This document shows positions 19,228 through 28,476 of a DNA stretch of 64,000 nt, in pieces. The notes under the pieces are model-generated. The model made no database searches and was not told the DNA's origin. It saw only the letters and a program-made list of their open reading frames with translations. The position numbers were made by a program, and so were the translations under genes. The stretch is from Robiginitomaculum sp. (GTDB taxonomy: Bacteria; Pseudomonadota; Alphaproteobacteria; Caulobacterales; Maricaulaceae), in contig NVWK01000006.1 in NCBI GenBank assembly GCA_002733605.1, positions 1-64,000 of the forward strand. Reading direction: 5' to 3'. Each line of letters starts with the position of its first letter. The first letter of the stretch is position 1.

Positions 19228-21504
19228 TTAATAGCTATATCGTACAGAAAATCCGTAAGTACGCGGTGCTCCGAGAAACCTGTTATAGCCAATAAAACCG
19301 AATCCGGCGACCGCATAGTCCGCATTTCCAAGGTTTTTGCCCCAAAATGCAACCTCCACGCCTTGTCGTTTAAACTGTAAAGCCAAGCGTCCGTCAACAA
19401 GGCCATACCCGTCTTGTTTGCGATCTTCCAGCCCTTCTGCGTCCAGATAAAAAGCGCTCTGGTATTTGCCAGCCACATCAAAAACAACATCGACATTGGC
19501 GCTGTGATGATGGGTGTAGCGCGCGCCGAGATTTGCAGAAAATCTGGATGCGAAGGGTAGGGGGTTGCCGTCAAAATCGGTAAAATTATCGGGGGTGTTC
19601 GGATCAAATACCTGCTTAATCTCGGTGTCCAGCAAGGTCAGGCCTGCGTTGAGTTTTAAGGCACTTATAGGCATCCACGCGGCCTGCATTTCAAGACCGT
19701 AAGAGCTTGCCTTGTCCAGATTGGCCAAAGAATTGCTTGTAAAAGACCCGCCATTGGCGGTGGAGAACGGCACAAAAATCCGGGCCTGTGGCTTTGCATA
19801 AAATTGGTAAAACACATCGGTCGAGAGCTGGAACGTGGCGCCAAGATCAAGCTTGATGCCGGTTTCCAATGCATTGACGGTTTCGGCTTCGAATAGACCC
19901 TCATCCTGAAAATGGGTGGCGTTGTTAATCACCTCGCCGTTAAATCCGCCGCTTTTATAGCCATTTGTATAGGCCAGATAGAGGAGTGTGCTGTCATTGG
20001 CTTTGAAATTCAGTCCAATATTGCCCGAGAACCGGTTTTCTGTCAGCGTATTGCTGCCAATCGCCGCCCCCAAATCATCGCGGTTATTCAGGGCCCGCAC
20101 ACCATCATCAAAGATATGGATACCTTGCCCGCTGCCTTTAATGGTCTCATGGGTGAACCGCGCGCCGACCACCAGATCCAGCCGGGGCGTCAGGGAAAAG
20201 TCATTATAGCTAAACAGGGCCGCCGTCTGCCGCGTTTGATTGATCGTGCTGAGCAAGCTGCTCGCAACGCCTAACGATGCCGGATTGGACCCCGTGCGCC
20301 CCGGCGCGCCGACATAGCGGCATGTGCCGAGCAGGGTTTGCCGGTTTAACTCTCCACACCAAATCAGATAGTCTTGGGAGAAATCATCATCAGACAGATA
20401 CACCCCGCCCATAAGGTTGAGACCATCGCCTCGATAGCTTAGGCGCACTTCTTCGCTCCATTGGCTGAAATCACGATCATAGGCGAGGTTGGCATTCAAA
20501 GACGCATCGCCGAACGGCGCTTGGGTGCCGTCAAAATCAAACCCGTATTGTTGGTTATAGCCTTCAAAAGCCGTTTGGGAGTACAGGCTGAACGCGCCCC
20601 ACTCATGGGTAATATCAATCGCAGCTCCGTAGAATTCATTGTCCGTATCCTGCACACCATCCGCCCCGATAGAAATCTGGTGTTTTTGCAGGCTGAGCGC
20701 ATCGTTGAGCGGGGCCGCATTGACCCCGTTATCTTCGCCGTAGTGTACGGACACGAGCACGGATGTGGCTTGCGAGACTGTCCATGCCCCCTGCACCCGC
20801 ACGCCGAACTCGTCGCGCCTGCCGCCTGCGTCCTCGGGAGCCGGGGCAGCAAGTGTCGCGACATTCTCAATCGTAGGCCCTTGCGAGAGATAACGTCCCG
20901 CCACCCGCAAGCTGAAATTGTCATCAAACGGGAGATTGACCGCGCCGAGCACATTAAACCGCTCCGCATTTCCTGCCTCGACATGCATATAACCGCCAAA
21001 ATTGTCTTCGGGCTTGGCGGAGACAAAATTGATCGCCCCCGCAGATGCATTGCGGCCATACAGAGAGCCTTGCGGCCCTTTGAGAACTTCGACCCGCTCC
21101 AGATCAAACAGCAAATGCCCCGTCTGGGCATTGGTGGCCAGATACACACCGTCCACATAGGCACTGGCCGCTGTCGGGGTCAGCGCCTGATGATCCACCG
21201 CGCCAATGCCGCGAATTTGAAACCCGACCCGCGAACCGCCGCCGATTACCGCCTGCACACCGGAAAGCCGCTGGGCAATATCTTCCGCCCCGTCAAAGCC
21301 TGCACTTCCGAGCGTGTCTTTTAGGAGAACCGAGAGGCTGGCACCAATATCTTGCGGGGATTGCGCGCGTTTTGTCGCCGTGACGATGATTTCGTCCAGC
21401 TCGGGTTCGCTTTGCGCAAATGCACTGACAGGAACGGCAAACAGCAAGGGGGTACACATAAGGTTTATGAGGGAAAAGTATTTTAACGTCACAGATGTAC
21501 TCAT
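19228..21504 (-). CDS. TonB-dependent receptor
   Basis: DEIIVTATKRAQSPQDIGASLSVL TonB box/plug; VEVLKGPQGSLYGRNASAGAINFVSAKP; C-terminal aromatic strand YGFSVRYSY. Confidence 0.94.
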   Translation of the reverse strand: MSTSVTLKYFSLINLMCTPLLFAVPVSAFAQSEPELDEIIVTATKRAQSPQDIGASLSVLLKDTLGSAGFDGAEDIAQRLSGVQAVIGGGSRVGFQIRGIGAVDHQALTPTAASAYVDGVYLATNAQTGHLLFDLERVEVLKGPQGSLYGRNASAGAINFVSAKPEDNFGGYMHVEAGNAERFNVLGAVNLPFDDNFSLRVAGRYLSQGPTIENVATLAAPAPEDAGGRRDEFGVRVQGAWTVSQATSVLVSVHYGEDNGVNAAPLNDALSLQKHQISIGADGVQDTDNEFYGAAIDITHEWGAFSLYSQTAFEGYNQQYGFDFDGTQAPFGDASLNANLAYDRDFSQWSEEVRLSYRGDGLNLMGGVYLSDDDFSQDYLIWCGELNRQTLLGTCRYVGAPGRTGSNPASLGVASSLLSTINQTRQTAALFSYNDFSLTPRLDLVVGARFTHETIKGSGQGIHIFDDGVRALNNRDDLGAAIGSNTLTENRFSGNIGLNFKANDSTLLYLAYTNGYKSGGFNGEVINNATHFQDEGLFEAETVNALETGIKLDLGATFQLSTDVFYQFYAKPQARIFVPFSTANGGSFTSNSLANLDKASSYGLEMQAAWMPISALKLNAGLTLLDTEIKQVFDPNTPDNFTDFDGNPLPFASRFSANLGARYTHHHSANVDVVFDVAGKYQSAFYLDAEGLEDRKQDGYGLVDGRLALQFKRQGVEVAFWGKNLGNADYAVAGFGFIGYNRFLGAPRTYGFSVRYSY

Positions 21505-21618
21505 CGGATTTGCTCCCAATACGGCGATAAAACAGCATCGGTATAGGCTAACCCCACAGCAATCCCACATACTACACCACACTCATATCCAAGCGGCACC
21601 AAGACAGCAATATCTAAA

Positions 21619-22575
21619 TTAGCTCTTGCAGGCGGAATGTGTAGACGATTTTTGAGTGTGCACTTCAACGGTCGCATGTTCGACACCAAATTCTTCAAGC
21701 AACCGGGCTTTAATGGCTTTGGTCATAGTTTCTATATCCGTACCCTTTGTGATCGAGGCTTCCAGAGTGATCATCGGTCTTTCTTGGGAAATCGACCAGG
21801 CGTGGATATGATCAATCTCGAGAATTTGCGGGAAATGGGCCTTCATATCGCGACCAATCAAACGCCGATCCAGATGCGCAGGCGCCCCTTCGAGCAAGAT
21901 ATGTGCGGAATGTTTAACCACATACCATGCGCTGCGCAGGATGATCACCGCGACAAGCACCGACATAATCAAATCGGCAGGCATCCATCCTGTCAACATA
22001 ATGACGATCGCCGCCCCAATCGCTGCCGCCGACCCCAGTAAATCCCCCAACACATGCAAAGCCGCCCCGCGTACATTCAGATTGTCCCTGTCCGCACTCA
22101 TAAGAATGGCGAAAACGGCCAAATTGACCACCATGCCAAGACTGGCCACGATCAACATCGGCAAGCCCATAACCTCGACAGGGTCGCCGAGGCGTTTGAT
22201 TGCCTCGAAAATAATCCACGCAGCAACCGCAAACAGACTAAGCCCATTTACAAAGGCCGCCAAGATTGCAAACCGGTCAAACCCGTACGTGCGTTTACTA
22301 TCTGCGGGACGCCTCGCCAGTTTGAACCCGAGCCATGCAAGGGTCAGCGCCGCACAATCCGTCATCATATGCCCGGCGTCGGCAATGAGCGCCAAAGACC
22401 CCGATAAAAATCCGCCAACCACTTCGACAATCATAAACAGGCCGGTCAGCGCCGCCGCTAGCGCCATCCGCTTTTCATTGCGTGGATCGGCACTATTACT
22501 GTGAAAGTGGTTATGGCCGTGCCCGTGAGCATGTCCCCCCTGTGCAGGATTGTGATGATTATGTTCGATTCCCAT
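21619..22575 (-). CDS. Cation diffusion facilitator family transporter
   Basis: His-rich N-terminus; SGSLALIADAGHMMTDCAALTLAWLGFKLA; C-terminal cytoplasmic domain. Confidence 0.95.
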   Translation of the reverse strand: MGIEHNHHNPAQGGHAHGHGHNHFHSNSADPRNEKRMALAAALTGLFMIVEVVGGFLSGSLALIADAGHMMTDCAALTLAWLGFKLARRPADSKRTYGFDRFAILAAFVNGLSLFAVAAWIIFEAIKRLGDPVEVMGLPMLIVASLGMVVNLAVFAILMSADRDNLNVRGAALHVLGDLLGSAAAIGAAIVIMLTGWMPADLIMSVLVAVIILRSAWYVVKHSAHILLEGAPAHLDRRLIGRDMKAHFPQILEIDHIHAWSISQERPMITLEASITKGTDIETMTKAIKARLLEEFGVEHATVEVHTQKSSTHSACKS

Positions 22576-22744
22576 GCGTATAAGTATGCATGGAATATTG
22601 AGCTTGTGCGTAAAATTTTTGAGAAAAACTCGATTAGGGCGCGGTTTCTAATTTTTATCGCTAAACCCTGATTATCGAATTTAAACAACGGAGCAGACGC
22701 TCCTCCCAAACTTAAAACAAGTACAACAGATTAGGATCAGGATC

Positions 22745-23224
22745 ATGGCTAAAACATCTACAAAAACAGTTGAAGCAAAAACATTCAAAACCGCAATTTC
22801 TCTTCGCAAAGGCCTGCGCGCTTATGTAGGTATGTACAGTGCAGCCTATGACCGTATCCAACCTGTATTGACAAAAGCCAGCCAAAACTACGATACATAT
22901 GCGTCTAAAGGCGAAGTTCTGGAATTGGCCGCACAATCCTACGCAAAAGATACACGGGTTCGTGCACTGAAATCATATGACGTTGTTGTCAGCAAAGTCC
23001 GCTCTGCATTGCCACGTTCTGCAAATGATCGGGTTGCCGAGTTGGAAGCTGAAGTTGCGACCTTGAACAAAAAATTGGTCAGCGCGACAAAAAAAGTCAC
23101 AAAGAAAACAGTGAAAACTGCCAAAAAAGCAGTTAGCAAAACAGTGGCGCCGACAGCAAAAGCAACCGTAGACGCGGTTACTGAAAAAGCTGAAAAAGTA
23201 GCACAAGCAATTAAAGCGGCTTAA
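22745..23224 (+). CDS. Phasin-like / PHA-associated protein with Lys-Ala-rich tail
   Basis: Helical N-terminal region and KK/AK repeat C-terminus; sits upstream of phaC. Confidence 0.5.
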   Translation: MAKTSTKTVEAKTFKTAISLRKGLRAYVGMYSAAYDRIQPVLTKASQNYDTYASKGEVLELAAQSYAKDTRVRALKSYDVVVSKVRSALPRSANDRVAELEAEVATLNKKLVSATKKVTKKTVKTAKKAVSKTVAPTAKATVDAVTEKAEKVAQAIKAA

Positions 23225-23289
23225 TTCAGCCGTCTTTATCAAAGGCCTGCCCGCACATCCCCCCCCCTCGCGCGGGCGGCCTGAATAGA

Positions 23290-23327
23290 AAACGGTGCCT
23301 CGATACATAATCGGGAGCACCGTTTTT
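23290..23327 (+). terminator. Rho-independent terminator after phasin-like gene
   Basis: AACGGTGC...GCACCGTTTTTT hairpin with U tract. Confidence 0.75.
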
Positions 23328-23431
23328 TATGCGCCAAATAAGGATACACCCTGAGGGTGAATTCCTTTTTGAGGATTCATTTGGCCAAGCACGCCAATTT
23401 AGGGCATAAGAAAGGAAAACGGGAGGACGAG

Positions 23432-25111
23432 ATGGCGAAACAAACGGAAAATTTGGGCAAAAAAGCGGCCGAAAGCACAACTGCGGTCAATGGTATGATC
23501 GGGATACAGCGTGGGGAATTGATAAAATCTCTTGGTATTCTTGTCGGGCACGCGATTAAACAACCTGCACCGCTTGCAAAAAACCTGGTCAATTACGGCA
23601 AAGAAATGGGCCAGATTGTACGCGGGAAATCCGAACTGGCACCGGATCGCCGTGATCGCCGTTTCCAGGATCCGACCTGGCATAAGAACAAAGCCTATAA
23701 ATACGGTCTACAATCCTGGCTCGCCATGCGTAACGGATTTGAAGGCTGGATCGAGGACAGCGGCATTTCGCGCGCCGATAAAGCCCGCGCCAATTTCGTC
23801 CTAGAAATTTTAGTGGACTCGTTTGCGCCGACCAATACTTTGTTGGGCAATCCGGCTGCCATGAAACGCATGTACGAAACCGGCGGCATGTCCGTGGTCA
23901 GGGGTATTCAAAACGCCTATGATGATTTGCGCAATAATGGCGGCATGCCGTCCATGGTCGATAACAGCAAGTTTGAGGTGGGCAAAAATCTGGCCACCAC
24001 ACCGGGCAGTGTCGTGTTTAAAAACGAGATGATCGAGATCATCCAGTACAAACCGACCACCGAAAAAGTGCACGAAATCCCGTTGGTGATTGTGCCGCCA
24101 CAAATCAATAAATTTTACGCCAATGATTTGTCACCGGGCAAAAGCATCGTCAAATATTTCACGGCGCAAGGCTACCAGATATTTGCGGTCAGTTGGCGCA
24201 ACCCGCAACGCCAGCACTCCCATTGGGGGCTTGAAAATTATGTGCAGTCCCTGATCGAAGCCACCGATGCGGTTATGAAAATTACCCGCTCCAAGAAAAT
24301 CAATATTTCCGGTGCCTGTTCCGGCGGCATGACCTTGGCCTCGTTCCTCAGCGAATTGGCTGCGCGCGGCGATGACCGCGTCAATTGTTTCACAACCATG
24401 GTGACCGTACTTGATCCCAAGAAAACCGACAGCGATGCCGGATTGTTCGCAAGTGACGCCGGCATCGAAGCTGCGCGTAAAATGTCACGTAAAAAAGGCG
24501 TCTTGGACGGGGCACAACTTGCGAAAGTCTTTGCATGGATGCGTCCCAACGATTTGATCTGGAACTATGTGGTCAATAATTATCTGTTGGGCGAAGATCC
24601 GCCCGCCTTTGATGTATTGTATTGGAATGGCGATACAACAAATCTACCCGCACAATTGCATTCCGATTATCTGGATATGTTCTCGGACGAACGCTTTGTC
24701 GAAGGTAGTAATTTCGAGTTCATGGGCAACACGATTGATTTGAAAAAAGTCAAACAGGATTGCTTTATGCTGGCGGCAGTCACCGACCATATTACCCCGT
24801 GGCGCGCCAATTACCGCAATATAGCTTTGTTTGGCGGCAAGGTTGACTTTGTCCTCTCCAATGCGGGCCATATTCAGGCCCTGCTCAACCCACCGGGAAA
24901 TCCGAAGTCCAAATTTTTCACCAATAAAAACATCCCCGAAACATCCGACGAATGGTTGGACGGCGCCGAAGAAAATGCAGGCTCATGGTGGCCCTATTGG
25001 GACAAATGGCTGCAAAAGCGCTCTGGCGGCTTTAAAAATGCTCCGAGAAAGCTTGGCAACAAAGCCTTTCCGCCTACGGTGCAAGCCCCCGGTGAATACG
25101 TATTTACTTAA
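23432..25111 (+). CDS. phaC: Poly(3-hydroxyalkanoate) synthase, class II-like
   Basis: Lipase-like box GACSGGMT; PPQINKFYANDLSPGKS, KVFAWMRPNDLIWNYVVNNYLLG, VTDHITPW, LSNAGHIQALLNPPGNPK. Confidence 0.95.
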   Translation: MAKQTENLGKKAAESTTAVNGMIGIQRGELIKSLGILVGHAIKQPAPLAKNLVNYGKEMGQIVRGKSELAPDRRDRRFQDPTWHKNKAYKYGLQSWLAMRNGFEGWIEDSGISRADKARANFVLEILVDSFAPTNTLLGNPAAMKRMYETGGMSVVRGIQNAYDDLRNNGGMPSMVDNSKFEVGKNLATTPGSVVFKNEMIEIIQYKPTTEKVHEIPLVIVPPQINKFYANDLSPGKSIVKYFTAQGYQIFAVSWRNPQRQHSHWGLENYVQSLIEATDAVMKITRSKKINISGACSGGMTLASFLSELAARGDDRVNCFTTMVTVLDPKKTDSDAGLFASDAGIEAARKMSRKKGVLDGAQLAKVFAWMRPNDLIWNYVVNNYLLGEDPPAFDVLYWNGDTTNLPAQLHSDYLDMFSDERFVEGSNFEFMGNTIDLKKVKQDCFMLAAVTDHITPWRANYRNIALFGGKVDFVLSNAGHIQALLNPPGNPKSKFFTNKNIPETSDEWLDGAEENAGSWWPYWDKWLQKRSGGFKNAPRKLGNKAFPPTVQAPGEYVFT

Positions 25112-25162
25112 AAAAACCAGATAAGCCCCAGATAAGCCCCAACGAAAAAAGGTCAAACCTCT

Positions 25163-26035
25163 ATGCCAAATCTACCCCACATCACCTACACAAAAGTAGG
25201 CAATCAGAAGCTTCGCACCGCTGTTTGGAAGGGCGTGGACAAGGGCGAAGGCAAGCGTACACCTTTATTATTTTTCAATGGCATCGGGGCTAATCTGGAA
25301 ATCGCACAGGCTTTTGCCGACCATTTCACCGGCCGCGATATTATCACCTTTGACATGCCCGGTATTGGCGGATCGCCTGATCCAAAAATTCCCTATCGTC
25401 CATGGTGGGCGGCCAATGCGGCCAAGCAGATTTTGCAAAAACACGGCTATGATAAAGTCGACGTGTTGGGCGTAAGCTGGGGCGGCGGCATGGCCCAGCA
25501 ATTTGCTTTCCAGTGCAAGAAAATGACCAACCGGCTGATCTTGTGCGCTACATCTCCGGGGACGATTATGGTGCCGGGCGATATCCGCGCCATTTCCAAA
25601 ATGGCGTCTCCGAAACGCTATATCAATAAAGACTATTTGGCCCAGCATTTCGAAACCCTGTACGGGGATAGCGAAGAAGGCTTTGGCATGTTTTCCGAGC
25701 ACATGGTGCCGCCAAGCCTGAAGGGCTATCTGTTCCAGCTTATGGCGATGGCTGGATGGTCAAGTCTGCCGTTTTTACGGTTTTTACGAGTGCCGACCCT
25801 GATCATCGCTGGCGACCGTGACCATATTGTGCCGCTGGCTAATGCCCATATTTTGAAATTTATGATCAAGGGCTCGCAAATGTATGAATTTGAAGATGCA
25901 GGGCATTTGTTCTTGCTGACCAAGCGCGATGAGAGCATCCAGATCATTCGGGATTTCTTCGGCGAACAAGAAGTTGATCTCCCCGAAAAAAAGCAGGCTG
26001 AGCTTGCGCCGCTCAAAAAAAGCGCAGCCGCTTAA
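25163..26035 (+). CDS. phaZ: Intracellular poly(3-hydroxyalkanoate) depolymerase (alpha/beta hydrolase)
   Basis: LLFFNGIGANLEIAQAFADHF, FDMPGIGGS, VLGVSWGGGMAQQFAF, ATSPGTIMVPG, AGDRDHIVPL; follows phaC. Confidence 0.9.
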   Translation: MPNLPHITYTKVGNQKLRTAVWKGVDKGEGKRTPLLFFNGIGANLEIAQAFADHFTGRDIITFDMPGIGGSPDPKIPYRPWWAANAAKQILQKHGYDKVDVLGVSWGGGMAQQFAFQCKKMTNRLILCATSPGTIMVPGDIRAISKMASPKRYINKDYLAQHFETLYGDSEEGFGMFSEHMVPPSLKGYLFQLMAMAGWSSLPFLRFLRVPTLIIAGDRDHIVPLANAHILKFMIKGSQMYEFEDAGHLFLLTKRDESIQIIRDFFGEQEVDLPEKKQAELAPLKKSAAA

Positions 26036-26069
26036 AACCTAGACGTCTCAACAAATACAGGAGAGCCTG

Positions 26070-26576
26070 ATGGCAAACCGTAAAGACAGAAAATCAAAGC
26101 CAGCCACTGGCGATACTGCCCGCAAAATCTGGCTTGCCGGTATTGGTGCCTATGGCCGTGCGTTCAGCGAAGCCCAAGGCTCGCTTGCCAAGGTCACCAA
26201 AGGCTCCGGTAAAATGTTTGACGATCTCGTCCAGAAGGGCGAAGTGATCGAAACCATGGTCACGGTCAAAAGCAAAGATGTAGCTGATGACGTGAAAGAC
26301 ATGGCCCATGACGTCATGGACAAAGTTGGCGGTGGCCTCGACATGGATGACCGCATTGCCAGAATGCGCTCCCGTTTACGCCGTTCTGATGGATCAGACA
26401 TGCACGATATGGAAACCCGTCTTGACGCAATGGAAGCGAAACTGGACGAAATTTTAAAGCTGTTAAAGCCTAAAAAACCGGTGGCCAAAAAGCCCACTCC
26501 CAAAAAACGAGCGCCTCGCAAGGCAGCAACGGCCAAAACGGCCAAGAAGAAACCCGCCTCCAAAGCGAAAAAATAG
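26070..26576 (+). CDS. Phasin family protein (PhaF/PhaI-like)
   Basis: ARKIWLAGIGAYGRAFSEAQG...FDDLVQKGEVIE motif and Lys/Ala/Pro-rich C-terminal tail. Confidence 0.88.
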   Translation: MANRKDRKSKPATGDTARKIWLAGIGAYGRAFSEAQGSLAKVTKGSGKMFDDLVQKGEVIETMVTVKSKDVADDVKDMAHDVMDKVGGGLDMDDRIARMRSRLRRSDGSDMHDMETRLDAMEAKLDEILKLLKPKKPVAKKPTPKKRAPRKAATAKTAKKKPASKAKK

Positions 26577-26582
26577 AGACCG

Positions 26583-27254
26583 ATGGTAGGGGGCCCGACA
26601 CAACGTTCAAAAACCAAGGAGAAAATCCTGAGCACCGCGCTTGCTTTGCTTAATAATGAGGGCGAGCCAAATATTTCCTCTGTCGATATTGCCGCTGTCA
26701 TGGAAATTTCCCCCGGCAATCTCTATTACCATTACAAGGGCAAAGACGTCATCATCGAAGAACTGTTCGCAGATTTCGAAGACGAGTTCCGCCAAGTCCT
26801 CGGCGCTCCGGTCAACAAAGCCCTCGCCATCGAAGACAACTGGATTTTCTTATATATCATTTTCGAAGAAATCTTTGATTTCCGGTTTTTCTATTTCAAC
26901 CTGACCGCATTACTGGAACGTATCCCGACCCTGCGCCCAAAATTTTCCCGACTTCTGGCCCTGATGCAACGCACCTTCGAAGGTCTGTTCACAAATCTGG
27001 AACAGGGGGGATATCTGGTATTCCGCCCTGACGAAAAACGCATATTGGCCGAGCGCTTAACCGCCCATTTTACCTATTGGCTGTCCTACACCCAATTGCG
27101 TGGCTATGAAGGGCAGGTACCGAACGCGACGCCCAAATCCCTGATCCACGAAGGCGTCTATGCGGCGCTCACGCAAATCATTCCCTATTGGGGTGAAAAC
27201 AGCGAGCCTTACGCCGAGCTTTTAAAAGAATTTAAAGACGAGCAGGCAGGGTAG
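26583..27254 (+). CDS. phaD: TetR family regulator, PhaD-like
   Basis: RSKTKEKILSTALALLNNEGEPNISSVDIAAVMEISPGNLYYHYKGKDVIIEELF; terminal gene of PHA cluster. Confidence 0.85.
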   Translation: MVGGPTQRSKTKEKILSTALALLNNEGEPNISSVDIAAVMEISPGNLYYHYKGKDVIIEELFADFEDEFRQVLGAPVNKALAIEDNWIFLYIIFEEIFDFRFFYFNLTALLERIPTLRPKFSRLLALMQRTFEGLFTNLEQGGYLVFRPDEKRILAERLTAHFTYWLSYTQLRGYEGQVPNATPKSLIHEGVYAALTQIIPYWGENSEPYAELLKEFKDEQAG

Positions 27255-27312
27255 ATCGCCCTTTTCAAAAAACATCTTGACGTTGCTCGTATTCCCCGCC
27301 ACAGTTGTTGCA

Positions 27313-27429
27313 CTCATTAAGACCAGTGGAGGGATAGGCCCTTTGATGCTGGAGCAACCCCGAAAACGCAGTGCGATTTCGGACAGGTGCTAAGTCCTAC
27401 GGCGGTTTTTTAAACCATCGATAAATGAG
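27313..27429 (+). ncRNA. SAM-I family (S-box) riboswitch aptamer
   Basis: AGTGGAGGGATAGGCCCTTTGATGCTGGAGCAACC ... AGGTGCTAAGTCC core; P1 CTCATT (27313-27318) / AATGAG (27424-27429); upstream of metX. Confidence 0.88.
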
Positions 27430-27501
27430 AGAGAAGGCAATCGCCTTGATCTTTTCATTTATCATACCCGAAGATTTAGCCCGCAAAGCAGGACTTGTGC
27501 G

Positions 27502-28476
27502 ATGGCGCGTGACGTTGAAGTGTTTTTAGGCGACCATGTTTTAGAACATGGCGATACGCTCGAAGCCGACCTTGTCTGCGGACGTCTATACGGCAAAGCT
27601 GGCGCACCTGTGATTGTGATCCCGGGCGGGATTTCCGCCTCGCGCTTTATTGCAGACGAACCGGAAACCGGGCCGCAAGTTGGCTCGAACTGGTGGCCGG
27701 AACTGGTCTATGAAGGCGGCCCGATCGATCTTGCACGGTTCCAGATTTTGGGCCTCGATCTGGCCCCGTGCGGCGTCAACGCACAAAAAACCCTGACGAT
27801 TACCACCAATGACCAAGCCAAACGGCTCGCCGCTCTTTTGGATCATTTAGAAATTGCCAGGGTCGAAGCCATGATCGGCACCAGCTATGGCGGCATGGTG
27901 TCTCTGGCATTCGCGCAAAATTATCCAGACCGCTTGGGACGTTTATGCCTGTTAGGTGCGACCCACAAACCCTTCCCGATGGGCGTTGGTTTACGCGGTA
28001 TTCAAAGACGGATCGTGAAATTCGCAACCGAGGTCGGACAGCCCGAAGAGGGGTTAAAACTGGCGCGGCAACTGGCCATGTCCACCTACCGTTCTGCGGC
28101 CGAGTTCACCACACGCTTTGACGGCAAGCCAACGCAAACGGGGCCTTTCAGCTTCGATGTCTGTGACTATCTCGTAGCTTGCGGTAGTCGTTACCCGGAG
28201 AGCATGCCCGTGCAACGGTTTATGGCGCTCTCGGAATCGATTGATCTACACCACGTCGATCCGGCCAAGATCACAACGCCGACACTTTTAATCGCGACCC
28301 GCTCCGACCAACTGGCACCGCCTTCGGAAATCCGAATTTTGTGTGATGCCCTCGCAGGGCCGGCAGATATGGTCACAATCGATTCTCTTTACGGGCACGA
28401 TTCCTTTTTAAAGGAGTCCGAAGTTTTAGGCCCGCTCCTGTCAGACTTTATTTCGGAGGCTCGCCATGCCGCGTAA
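27502..28476 (+). CDS. metX: Homoserine O-acyltransferase (MetX family)
   Basis: alpha/beta hydrolase fold with IGTSYGGMVSLAFAQNYPDR; YGHDSFLKE; first gene of met operon. Confidence 0.85.
   Translation: MARDVEVFLGDHVLEHGDTLEADLVCGRLYGKAGAPVIVIPGGISASRFIADEPETGPQVGSNWWPELVYEGGPIDLARFQILGLDLAPCGVNAQKTLTITTNDQAKRLAALLDHLEIARVEAMIGTSYGGMVSLAFAQNYPDRLGRLCLLGATHKPFPMGVGLRGIQRRIVKFATEVGQPEEGLKLARQLAMSTYRSAAEFTTRFDGKPTQTGPFSFDVCDYLVACGSRYPESMPVQRFMALSESIDLHHVDPAKITTPTLLIATRSDQLAPPSEIRILCDALAGPADMVTIDSLYGHDSFLKESEVLGPLLSDFISEARHAA

Noticed and set aside
20461-21324. 287 aa antisense ORF (and similar long antisense ORFs at 3112-3748, 39296-39976, 43021-43791, 47754-48509, 57990-58652)
   Set aside because: All lie opposite well-supported genes, have low-complexity or implausible compositions and no recognisable domains; expected from GC-rich codon structure
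25112-25140. CCAGATAAGCCCCAGATAAGCCCCA short tandem repeat
   Set aside because: Only two short units in a small intergenic gap; no further support
27301-27430. SAM-II riboswitch (expected for alphaproteobacteria)
   Set aside because: The sequence has the long SAM-I core and P1-P4 arrangement, not the compact SAM-II pseudoknot
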